In this document: piece by piece, positions 55,310-64,000 of the stretch
Numbering within the stretch: the first letter of the stretch is position 1
Layout: every line of letters starts with the position of its first letter
From: Epiperipatus broadwayi
Lineage: Eukaryota; Onychophora; Udeonychophora; Euonychophora; Peripatidae
Direction of reading: 5' to 3'
NCBI GenBank assembly: GCA_028023455.1
Contig: JAQFVV010000021.1
Span: 6,972,853 to 7,036,852, forward strand
DNA: 64,000 nucleotides
Notes under the pieces: model-generated
Told to the model about the DNA's origin: nothing
Database searches by the model: none
The model's input: the letters and a program-made list of their open reading frames with translations, nothing else
Translations under genes and position numbers: made by a program

Positions 55310-56130
55310 TATCACATGGTATGTTAATCATACACGGAATAATATTAATAATAATAAAGCAATAAAACACGTTAAATTCAATGGACTCTTATTAAATGAC
55401 ATCTCTACTTTTTACCTTCAGAAGCAATTAATAAAATAACTAGAGTAATTAATTAACTTTATAACTAAACACACAATTCTCTCTTAGAATCACCTTTTAA
55501 ACAAAATATGAGGTAGAAAGAACAAATATATTAAATAATATCCACTCTTTTTGTTATCTAGTAATTGATATTGATATTTTCAAATACTCAAAATTTTAAA
55601 TTAAAATCAATATTAAATTTCTTTCTAGCATTTTATAAATATAGGTCCACTATGTGCCCTATGTTTCAAAAATGACAATATCATAGAATAGTTTTTATTG
55701 AAGTACCTCTTTCTTACAGTGCACATACATCCTACTTTTCCTGGAATTGTCCCAGTTTTATCCTTGCTCTATTGGTGTCCCAAAATATTCTTTTGGGACA
55801 ATTAATTGTCCCAGTTTTATTAACAATTCATTTTTATTTATACTTCTACTTTTATTTTTTAACTTTATATGTAATGTTTATTTTTTATATTTATTTTAAA
55901 TTAATATTTATTCATTTAATATTTTATAATTAATTTTTTGATTTGTTAATCAGTAATTTTTCCAAAATGAAAGTGACTCCCCATTATTTTTGTACATTAT
56001 TAATAAATAATTTCAAATTGTGATTTTGTTTTGATAGATTTATGTATACAAACAATGTATTTTGTTTTGTTTATATTATGAAATGGGTATACCATTAGTA
56101 ATTTAAATGTAATTATATGTTTTGTAATGT
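55310..56130. other. AT-rich non-coding DNA
   Basis: Contains the hairpin and palindrome described at 55776. No gene. Confidence 0.45.
55776..55812. repeat. Adjacent perfect hairpin and 18-bp palindrome
   Basis: TGTCCCAAAA, five-nt loop, TTTTGGGACA (55776-55800) overlaps GGGACAATTAATTGTCCC (55795-55812). The phrase AATTGTCCCAGTTTTAT occurs here and at 55745. Confidence 0.75.
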
Positions 56131-56134
56131 TTTT

Positions 56135-56252
56135 TACTTTTTTTTTTTTTCATGTGTCATAGCATCAGCCGGGACGTGAACCCACTAACCCAGGACAACT
56201 GCTTGTAAAGCAGCCATCACTGACCTCTCGACCACCAATGCTTGTAGTGAAA
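56135..56252 (-). mobile_element. tRNA-derived SINE (family I)
   Basis: Reverse-strand head CAAGCATTGGTGGTCGAGAG, B box GGTTCACGTCCC, end GATGCTATGACACATG and A tail (T run at 56138-56150). No clear target duplication. Confidence 0.83.
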
Positions 56253-56254
56253 TA

Positions 56255-56690
56255 TACAATAATCTGCAATGAAGTTTGATTTGGTCATGTGCATCCCAGT
56301 TAGGTCCTGCCAAATACGAACGCACTACCCTCTCTTTAATCATATCAAATTTTTATCACAATCAACAACCAGTTTCATTGAAAACATATGTAGAGGCCTT
56401 TGTTTTCACAAAACATCATCATCTCTTTACCCTATGATTCATAATGGAGGAAAGAAATCTTGAAAATTAAAAAATAAAATATTATTTATTAAAAATAAAT
56501 AACCACAATATAACCATCTTTTTGTTATCATACTAATTTTACATCTTGAATATTTTAAATCATTATATAAATATAGACAATCCAGAACATCATCTCCTAT
56601 ATGGGTGCAAAGGCTGCTCCCATTTACTGGTATCTTTACTTTATAGACCTTAACAGTTTTAGATATCCATTTATTGGTCTATTACAAATA
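56255..56690. other. Non-coding DNA of moderate complexity
   Basis: A 64-codon frame at 56269-56463 (+) is not recognised. The start codon lies 17 nt after the SINE. Confidence 0.35.
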
Positions 56691-56691
56691 T

Positions 56692-57080
56692 AGGGGATTT
56701 GAACTCAGACTTTAAAGCACCTTTCAACTATCCACACTATCTCATATCACTAATACTTATGATCGCACAATCACCAATATACATATTTCATGCTGAACCA
56801 GCACTCATCAGTTGGTGAGCACTGATTATATATATATATATATATATATATGATAATCTGGACCAACTGATGAATAGTTGGTGAGCACTGATTATATATA
56901 TATATATATATATATATGATAATCTGGACCAACTGATGAATGCTGGTTCATCATGAAATATGTATATTGGTGATTATTTATCTTTTCTACATATGTGTGA
57001 TTATGTGTATTAGTGATATAAAATAGTGTGGATAGTTGAAAGATGCTTGAAAGTCTGAGTTCAAATCCCCTATATTTACA
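56692..57080. repeat. Family A palindrome, short arms, with internal tandem duplication
   Basis: Arms about 56695-56815 and 56940-57075 (GGGGATTTGAACTCAGACTT against AGTCTGAGTTCAAATCCCCT). The centre holds two ~62-bp units, each AGTTGGTGAGCACTGATTAT, a (TA)n run and TGATAATCTGGACCAACTGA. Both outer ends carry a B-box-like GTTCAAATCCC. Confidence 0.78.
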
Positions 57081-57089
57081 ATTAGGCTC

Positions 57090-57605
57090 CAGGTATATGA
57101 AGAGTGCCTGTATTTTAAATATTGGTCTATTATAAATAGATGCACAGATTATTTAGTTGGTTACCTGGAAAATTTTATTTCATCATCACATGACTAACAA
57201 GACTTCACATGATTTTAGCTTACATATTGCAATTCATTATCAAATTCTTTCTATTTTCAATGATAAAAGCCAAAGGCTAAACACTAATCTGAGATTATTT
57301 AGATATAACAGCAATGAATATGAATTTATTAAACACTACTTAATCTAATATAGGATTTGTATTCTCTAGCTGATAATCACTAAGTATTTAATTGTAGACA
57401 AACACTAAATTGATATCTGTGATTAGCTATCTAAAAAAAATGGAATATTTTCTATTTAAGATTGAGACAGCCTGCAAATGAATGTGTTAACTACTTTCTA
57501 TGCAATCTAATGCTTTACAAAAGAATATATGATAAATAATTATTAAAAGTTAACATTAAGTAAGACATTTAATACCAATGGATGGAAAAAATGTAGGTAA
57601 GCCAT
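57090..57605. other. AT-rich non-coding DNA
   Basis: GGCTAAACACTAATCTGAGATTATT near 57275 (in part) faintly resembles the foldback core. No gene. Confidence 0.4.
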
Positions 57606-57610
57606 AGATA

Positions 57611-57873
57611 CACAGAGGCAAAACTCTCCAAACAGTAGCGCCACTCAGTGCAAGCCAGAGTAATCATTGGACACAGGAAGGTTTGTGCATAAAATCCCTA
57701 TCTAGTCTCTACTCATCCAATATCCCCAGACTAATTTCTAGCTCATGGCTTCCATCATCCATTTTGTACTCTGGCTTACACTAAGTGATGCTACTGTATG
57801 GAGAGTTTTGCCTCTGTGTAAACAACTTGTGTAAACATAAAGAATGGTGATCATATGATGTTTAGTGGTTTAT
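57611..57873 (-). repeat. Family B foldback
   Basis: Left arm ACACAGAGGCAAAACTCTCC to GTGCATAAAATCCC; right arm truncated inside (CTCTGGCTTACACTAAGTGA to GGAGAGTTTTGCCTCTGTGT), then the unpaired end GTGTAAACATAAAGAATGGT and GATCATATGATGTTTAGTGG. Same ACACAGAGGCAAAAC variant as at 41.3 kb. Confidence 0.78.
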
Positions 57874-57879
57874 GCCAAA

Positions 57880-58735
57880 GGTATTGATTTAAATATAAGT
57901 TTTCAGTGCAAGTGCAAAGTTTGATAGGATTTAAGTGTTGATCAATTAAATTACCTAAGCAGATATACTCTGTTCTTTTGTGAACAGATGCATGCATAAA
58001 TATATATAATCAGATGCTAAATATTATGTTGCAACAGTTTATGATGACATATATGTGCAAAGATTCATATAAGAAGCTTTTGAACAATGTAAAATTTTAA
58101 TTCAATAGTTTCCATATGTTTAAATTTACAGATAGAAATAAATGTTGTCATAACAGTTGGGGTTTTTTTTGGTAATAACATTTTACATCTATGATAATGT
58201 TGGAAACTGATTTTATTAATGTCAACTTTTTGTTTTTATATTTCAGTTACTCAAATTTGACTGATTAATAGACTGTTTAGAAAAGTTAAGTATATGTGCA
58301 AATTTTGAAATGGAAGAACATACGCAAATATGTAAATCTTGAAATTAGAATCATACTTTTCCAGTTACTCTATGGTTATTGATTTGCTCATTATTATAAG
58401 ATTTGCTTTGGGATGGATATAAAAATAAGTCATCATTTTTTAACCAGATTAATGGAAAATAAACGAATTTAATAATATTTATATTTCGATATATAAGTGA
58501 AATAAATGATATTTTGTTTGCCTTAATTAATTTAAAATACTATAATTGTGAGAATACACTTTGTGCTTTTTTGTTAAATGTATGTGCATTTATATATATA
58601 ATTTTGAAAACTTTCATTAATATAAATGCACCAAAATTGTAGCATACATATATAGATATGCTTTATGAAATAAAATAGCTTTGAAAAGAGTAAAGAATAT
58701 GTATGTAGAAAATTATCAACAATTACGTTAATATG
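57880..58735. other. AT-rich non-coding DNA
   Basis: Nothing recognised. Confidence 0.45.
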
Positions 58736-58737
58736 TT

Positions 58738-59190
58738 TTAACTGAAACACAGGCTTATTATATACTCGTGTCTATATATGTAATATATAGGATATATGAG
58801 CACAGACTTTCACATGACCCACTATTCTCCACTCTATCTCATAACACTGATACACTTGAACACATATTTGTCGAAAAGAAAAATAATCACCAAATATACA
58901 TATTTCATGCTAGACCAGCAATCATCAGTTGGTCCAGATTACCATCTCTACACATATATGCTATAAGTGCTCAGATATATATTAAGATAGCCAATCCTCA
59001 TACTTCAATGGACAGGCTTCAATCTACTCCACACTCCAACTCTTCAAACATCGATCCAATTGAAAATCTGATGATGGAATGCTCAAAGGCCACCCTTAGG
59101 CCAAGATTCTTGTCACACCCATGTTGACCTAATGTCAATCTGACCCCTCATGTGCATGGCATAATCCATTTAATACATATACAAAAGATG
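58738..59190 (-). repeat. Family A monomer, longest copy
   Basis: Starts AACTGAAACACAGGCTTATT, continues through the arm sequence of the 6.5-kb palindrome and beyond it (CATGTTGACCTAATGTCAAT, CCCCTCATGTGCATGG, AATCCATTTAATACATATAC). The extra part equals the loop of the 6.5-kb palindrome, showing that palindrome to be a dimer with one truncated arm. Confidence 0.8.
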
Positions 59191-59875
59191 GGCAGACATC
59201 TCTATTATGTAATAACTGTTTTGATATAAAGTAATATTTATTATTTTGCAAAGCCAGGCGTTTACTGTGTATCTTTCCCAAAACACAAGTAAAGTGAATA
59301 TTTACATAAACCTTCATTTAAATGTAGATTGAATTAGTCAGATTTGTATGTGTAAATTGACATAACAGTTGGTTCTACCATTGGATTAAATAACCAGTGC
59401 TTGCTAAGAAAAATGCTATTGGCTCTTATATTTACAAAGTTCTTAGAGGTAATTATGTGCCATGTTTCTTTTACTTTTTATTTTCTATTATTATTTTTTA
59501 GGCAAATAATTTTAGCATCAGTGAGTTAAAAGAATATTCAATGCATAAAATGAAGCACTATTGGTTTTATTTAACTTAACCCATTTTTGGTGCCCAGCAC
59601 CATAATCGTAGTTATTCTTACTAACATTCAAAGTCTACTTTAAAATAACAATAAATAATGTAAACAATATTATTTTTTCTAATCTAGCACCATTTTTAGT
59701 AAGCTTGAAAAATCAATGATTAGTAAATGATATAGTATTTATATCCATATCTTCAGACCATTTTCTGGGTTATGCTATTATTGACGATGATTTGGAATTC
59801 AAAGCTGAAATTATCTAGATATCCAATAACCACTTTTAACTCCAGTATTAAAATTAAGAGCATAATATAATGAGG
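59191..59875. other. AT-rich non-coding DNA
   Basis: Nothing recognised. Confidence 0.4.
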
Positions 59876-59877
59876 AT

Positions 59878-60345
59878 GCTGGTAACTCTAAACAAGCTTT
59901 TCTGATAAATGCTGGAAGAAAAAGCATTTAAAATCTCTATTTAGAATTATCCCTAAACCAGTTTCAAGCTGATGGATATAGTCTGAGGTACTAGGATATT
60001 TAGACCCTAGATCTAAAATAAGTCTGAAGCATCAGATTTATCTAACACTTAACTGTTAAATAGAAAATATGAAATTTCTAGCCATCTATATGTCTTCAAA
60101 TCTGGCTATCTAACTTACGTGGAATTAGTGTCTGAATATCCTAGCACATCACTGACTGTAGCAATCAATTTGAAAACAGTTTAGAGATATGGATAATTCT
60201 AGATGGAGATTTTAAATGCTTTCTCTTGCAGCATTTATCAGAAAAGCTTATTTAGAGCTATTAGCACACTCATTGTATTACATTTGTAATGCAAGCTTAT
60301 TAAGTTAAGTCACATGATGTATGACTTGATTTTCTTACTATTAAA
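59878..60345. repeat. Family D foldback
   Basis: Left arm CTCTAAACAAGCTTTTCTGA, TAAATGCTGG, AGCATTTAAAATCTC; right arm GAGATTTTAAATGCTTTCTC, GCATTTATCAGAAAAGCTTA, TTTAGAGC. The centre has weaker pairing (GGATATTTAGACCC, GAATATCCTAGCAC). The outer part GTCACATGATGTATGACTTG recurs at 11545. One-armed relative at 4620. Confidence 0.7.
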
Positions 60346-60349
60346 ATTA

Positions 60350-60780
60350 AAATGCTGAAATTAAAGAAACAAAACTACTGAAGTTTTGAATCCAAACCAA
60401 TCTTCTTGCATAGTTATCTAGATCTAACTTTAGAGTCAGCAAATATATAAATCATTTTTATTACATGTATTTTTTCCCTGGTGTGAAGTGTCTTCACTCT
60501 TTAGTATATACAACATAATTTAAACAGGAATAGTTTTATGTTCTAATGATATTTTCAATAAATCTAAGTGATCAGTGATAAATAGATTGGGGAGAATTTA
60601 AGTCACTGCCCCAAACTGGTTATTGGCTTTTCCTTTAGCTATGAGAAATTGGGATTCAAAGCTGGAAATAATTCAGATATAAATCTAATAACCACTTTCA
60701 ATCTTTGTCCACATATTTAAATGTTTTAAATTAAAAAAAAAACTGCATCCATGAAGTACTACATGAATATGAAAGAACAT
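60350..60780. other. AT-rich non-coding DNA
   Basis: Nothing recognised beyond weak similarity of 60610-60700 to the D centre. Confidence 0.35.
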
Positions 60781-60792
60781 ATAATAAGAAAA

Positions 60793-60997
60793 CTAATATA
60801 ATATTAATATATGTTCTTTATTACTTTTACCATGCTTTTTACAACCCACTATTGACGGTTTCGATTGCCCCAACAATCTTCTTCAGAACTTCTACTTATA
60901 TTTTCAAATCTTAACTGTTATCTATTCACACTTTTAAATTTTTTTGTAAAAAGCATTGTAAAGTTAATAAAGAACATAAATGATATTAATATTATAT
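60793..60997 (-). repeat. Stem-loop element (family K), second copy
   Basis: Arms TAATATAATATTAATATATG then TTCTTTATTAC (60793-60841) and their imperfect inverse at 60946-60997. Reverse-strand loop: TTCTGAAGAAGATTGTTGGG then GCAATCGAAACCGTC. GATTG and CAATC form a perfect 5-bp stem inside the motif. Loop motif shared with 42.2 kb, outer arms not. Confidence 0.65.
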
Positions 60998-60999
60998 GG

Positions 61000-61318
61000 A
61001 TTTGGAAATGCAATAAGAAAGATAAAGTTATAATACTTTCTAAAATAATAAAACTAATAACTCCATCGAAAAGTGATTAAAATAATATAAATTATTCCAT
61101 ATTAATCTAAGTGATATTATATAATGCTTGAATATATTTAGAAAAATTTAAATAAAATTTGACAATTTCAGTTAGATTTTGGAAACAGTTTAATATATAA
61201 CTGTAAGGAATTTGCCACTGTCAGAAAGTTTTGAACAATTAATATTAAGTGAGTTTAATAATTTGATCTTTAACAGCTTTGGCTGACTATTTTACATCAT
61301 ATAAAGAAAAAAATCCTG
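61000..61318. other. AT-rich non-coding DNA
   Basis: TTTAGAAAAATTTAAATAAA at 61139 resembles a J tail fragment. No gene. Confidence 0.35.
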
Positions 61319-61320
61319 TT

Positions 61321-61430
61321 GTTTTTTTTTTTTTTAAAAAATACTCTCAACCATATTAAGTTATAGTTTCACTAGGGTTCAAATTTTATTTTGTGGGTAT
61401 GGATGTTCTAACCACTACACCTTGAGACTG
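61321..61430 (-). mobile_element. Possible tRNA-like SINE remnant
   Basis: Reverse strand: CTCAAGGTGTAGTGGTTAGA (A-box-like), ~35 nt later ATTTGAACCC (B-box-like), then ~40 nt and an A tail (T run at 61322-61335). Diverged from families I and N; resembles a Glu/Gly-type head. Confidence 0.4.
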
Positions 61431-61434
61431 TTTT

Positions 61435-62690
61435 TGTGATATATGTAGGCTAGTATTTTCAGTTAATTTGTTTATTGTGTTAAATGCAGCTAACATATTT
61501 ATTATATCTATTGAATATATATATATTTACTATAAACTAAATTTTTAGTGTATTATAATTTTGCTTCTTCCACTTTTTATGGATTTCCACTAGGTTGGTT
61601 ACAATTCATGCATCCTCCAATTGGCATGCTTCTGTATTTGTGCAATTATTAGAAATCAATTGTATTAACACATGAAATTAATGCACCACAATCTCTTACT
61701 TTGAATCAAATTATTTGAGGTCAATTTATTAATAAACTTTTAATTTTATCTTAATATAGTATCACATTCATATGTTTATATTCATTAAAATAGCTACTGG
61801 AATGTATATTAGTTGGGTTCAAAGGTTAAGTAATTAATACTAAGCCTTATGGGAAATAATCTTCTTAATTTGTTATTTGTTGTGTAGATAATAAAAAAAA
61901 GTAAGAGAAGAGGTGTGGTTTACCACGTTTTTAATAAGACATAAAGTATTCTCATTTTAATACAAATCATAGTAATTTAAATCGTAAGCGTGTTTCTTTA
62001 ACAGCAAGTTATGCATTTTAATGCAAAAAAAATAATTTTCTCTCATCTTAGTTATAATTTGATATGCAGAAAAAAATATTTCCCGATCATTCAGATAAAT
62101 TTAACATAAATATATATCAACACGCTTACGTGTTGTGACATATAATCTCCGTATTTCTAAAGTTTATGATTGCAGCTTTGAAAAAAAATATGTTTTTCTC
62201 CGAACTTCATGATAAATTATGAAGTGATTAGTTACTTCCAGGGTCATGTGGCCTTTAAGAGACAGAATCGATTGTTTGAGCTTCAAGTCAAATCTGCTTT
62301 TGTACGACCGCGCTAAGCCATGCCAGAAAAGACTTCATGTTTTTGAAAAAGCAGTGCATATAAATGTCTGTATATCTATGCATATAAAACATAGAAAGAA
62401 AACATTTTTTTTACATTTACATGTGTGGTATACATGTTCTAAACATGTATCTAACAACAGTTTGAAATTTTTGATTGTTATTGATATTGGGATTGTTTAA
62501 GTGTTGAATGGTTTTAATGTTTATATATATACACGTGTTAAGGACGCAGTGAAATATGATTCACTATTAGTTATGTATTTGACTATCCCTGAGTATCCAT
62601 GGTTACAACATTGAAACAGACATTCAAAGAATAACAACAGTAATAAATTATTGACTTACTGCTAGAACTTGGGTAGGTCTTTTTATCTGA
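61435..62690. other. AT-rich non-coding DNA
   Basis: A 84-codon frame at 62246-62500 (+) begins in a less AT-rich patch but matches nothing known. Perfect ACACGCTTACGTGTTGTG partial palindrome near 62119. Confidence 0.4.
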
Positions 62691-62692
62691 TT

Positions 62693-63274
62693 AACTTTAA
62701 AAAAAAATTGCTTTACGGTTTTGACATTTTCCAAGTGTTTTCAACATGTTGATGCCCAAAACGAATCACACTGCTATTTATGAATACTTGTTTAAGGAAG
62801 GAGTTCTCATGGCTAAGAAAGATTTCCATGCACCAGAACATCTAGTTTTAGAAAATGTACCAAATTTACATGTTATTAAAGCCATGCAATCTCTCAAATC
62901 TCATGGCTATGGTAAAGAACAGTTTGCATAGATGCATTATTATTGGTATGTAACAAATGAAGGTATTCAATTTCTAAGAGATTATCTACATCTTCCACCA
63001 GAAATTGTGCCTGAAACATTGAAAAGACAACTCAGACAGATGCTGCTCATCCAAGGTCTAAGACTTCTGGCTTTGGTGAAGATAAAACACCTAGAGGAAT
63101 GTCAGATAGAGAAGTATATAGACATAGTGCAGCTCATCTTTCTGATAAAAAGGGAGATGTTGGTTTGGGTGGAGCCACTATGAAATTCCATGGTGGAAGA
63201 AGTTGTGGTGCTTCCTAAGTGCATACTGCATAAAATTTAAAATTCTAAAAAAAAAAAAACTTTTAAAAAAATTG
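62693..63274 (+). pseudogene. RpS10: Processed retropseudogene of ribosomal protein eS10
   Basis: An intronless copy of the small-subunit protein eS10. Residues 1-61 are open ([35 protein letters not shown]), then TAG at 62929-62931 stands at the conserved Trp of [25 protein letters not shown] and [12 protein letters not shown] follow, then a single-base loss near 63031 shifts the frame; the tail ([31 protein letters not shown]) is readable in the new frame to a stop at 63216. An A13 tail lies at 63247-63259. Near-identical 17-18-bp repeats AACTTTAAAAAAAAATTG (62693-62710) and AACTTTTAAAAAAATTG (63258-63274) flank it, as expected for LINE-mediated insertion. Several Arg codons have become His or Cys, typical of CpG decay. 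The 5' end begins CTTTACGG, possibly the start of the original 5'TOP leader. Confidence 0.93.
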
Positions 63275-63279
63275 TCAAC

Positions 63280-63900
63280 AATAAACACATTTTTTTCTCA
63301 GCATTCTTTCACTTTTTTTAAATAGCTGACATATACTTTATTCTGGTGTTATGGAGCCATATATTGCAAGCTTCTATTATGGACAAAATTTAAATTTTTA
63401 AAACCAACATAGTTTTACTATTCATTCACATTTACATTATTCATATTAAATTTGATTTCTTACTAATAAGTTTAAAAGATTACAGCCTACCACAATCCAT
63501 TCTATTATTCTACTCTAGAGCCATCTGTTGTGAGCTAGAGGAATCTCTGAAACTATCAAATCCTCAGACTAGTTTCTGATTATTGGCTTTCATGAATAAA
63601 AAGTATTGTATTTGTACACAAACCTTTTAAAACAATTTAAGATAACAACTAGAAATTCAAACTGGACTTGGTTTAAAACTTTAGAGTGTTTGAATCTCAG
63701 ATCATTATCTTAGATAATATAATAGTAATAAAGATCATTTCCAGATATATACATATGCAAATTCTAGCTTTTGATAATGAAGATCAGTATCCAAAAATAA
63801 GTCTGGAGATTTAGTTGGGATTATCATCTACTGCATAGAGATTATTCAAGTTTACAATACATGTCTCTGGAGTAGTATCATAGAGGGATTTTTATTATTG
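63280..63900. other. AT-rich DNA with decayed foldback piece
   Basis: 63505-63615 (GAGCCATCTGTTGTGAGCTA; CCTCAGACTAGTTTCTGATT; GGCTTTCATGAATAAAAAGT; TGTACACAAACCTT) corresponds to one decayed family B arm. 63660-63850 has weak inverted segments. No gene. Confidence 0.4.
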
Positions 63901-63910
63901 TTTTTAAACT

Positions 63911-64000
63911 TTTTTCCCCCATATGTTAAATGTGTTGACCAGGAACCGAACCCAGGCAAGCTGCTTGGAAGGCAGCTATACTAACCACTAGGCCACCGAT
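63911..64000 (-). mobile_element. tRNA-Gly(UCC)-like SINE, cut by window end
   Basis: Reverse strand: ATCGGTGGCCTAGTGGTTAG (A-box region), GCTGCCTTCCAAGCAGC (anticodon arm with TCC in the loop), GGGTTCGGTTCCTGG (T arm), then TTAACATATG and an A-rich end (T run 63900-63916 on the plus strand). The arms pair like a tRNA, but the acceptor 3' side (GGTCAACACA) fits poorly, so it is a SINE or tRNA pseudogene rather than a working tRNA gene. The 5' end lies at or beyond the window edge. Confidence 0.65.

Overview
The window is AT-rich animal nuclear DNA (roughly three quarters A+T by eye) with no gene I can call intact. The content is almost entirely transposable elements, dead or nearly dead, in intergenic or intronic sequence. 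It suggests a metazoan: a retrocopied eS10 ribosomal protein gene of animal type lies at the right end, and the element mix is animal-like (RTE-type LINE, Penelope-like GIY-YIG element, Merlin, mariner, tRNA-derived SINEs). A mollusc, perhaps a cephalopod, would fit the many tRNA SINEs, but I cannot establish the taxon. CpG sites in element copies have often decayed to TpG or CpA, which suggests germline CpG methylation.

Layout. 0-0.8 kb: a Penelope-like 3' fragment between two oppositely oriented copies of a tRNA-like repeat (family J). 2.4 kb: a foldback MITE with 17-bp target duplications. 4.3-5.1 kb: a CCAAT-rich block and old foldbacks. 6.5-7.3 kb: a large palindrome (family A). 10-11.3 kb: a Penelope GIY-YIG fragment and a broken mariner transposase. 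11.9-13.3 kb: a hairpin, a LINE 3' end, a J copy, a family B hairpin and a tRNA-SINE. 14.1-15.7 kb: T-rich tandem repeats. 18-23.3 kb: foldbacks, a tRNA-like trimer and a family B hairpin. 23.9-25 kb: an RTE endonuclease fragment and a family A monomer. 27.6-29.6 kb: two inverted clusters of a ~340-bp tandem repeat around a family B hairpin. 31-34.1 kb: a SINE, the fullest Penelope/J composite and a decayed Merlin transposase. 34.5-37.85 kb: a nearly full-length RTE-like LINE, open except for three TGA codons. 38-45 kb: SINEs, an RTE 3' fragment nested in a J copy, and several foldbacks including a 45-bp perfect stem. 45-51 kb: mostly plain AT-rich DNA plus a second A palindrome. 51.2-52.2 kb: a near-perfect palindrome with ~430-nt arms. 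52.7-57.9 kb: foldbacks, an RTE tail fragment and two SINEs. 58.7-64 kb: a family A monomer, a family D foldback, a stem-loop, an RPS10 retropseudogene and a tRNA-Gly-like SINE at the edge.

The relationships are those of mobile parasites. Autonomous LINE and Penelope families supply the machinery; 14-16-bp target duplications and A tails on the SINEs and the RPS10 retrocopy point to LINE-mediated retroposition. The most unusual features are the number of long hairpin-forming repeats, several flanked by retroposon-like duplications, and the recurrent fusion of a Penelope 3' end to a tRNA-like repeat that also appears inverted at the other end.
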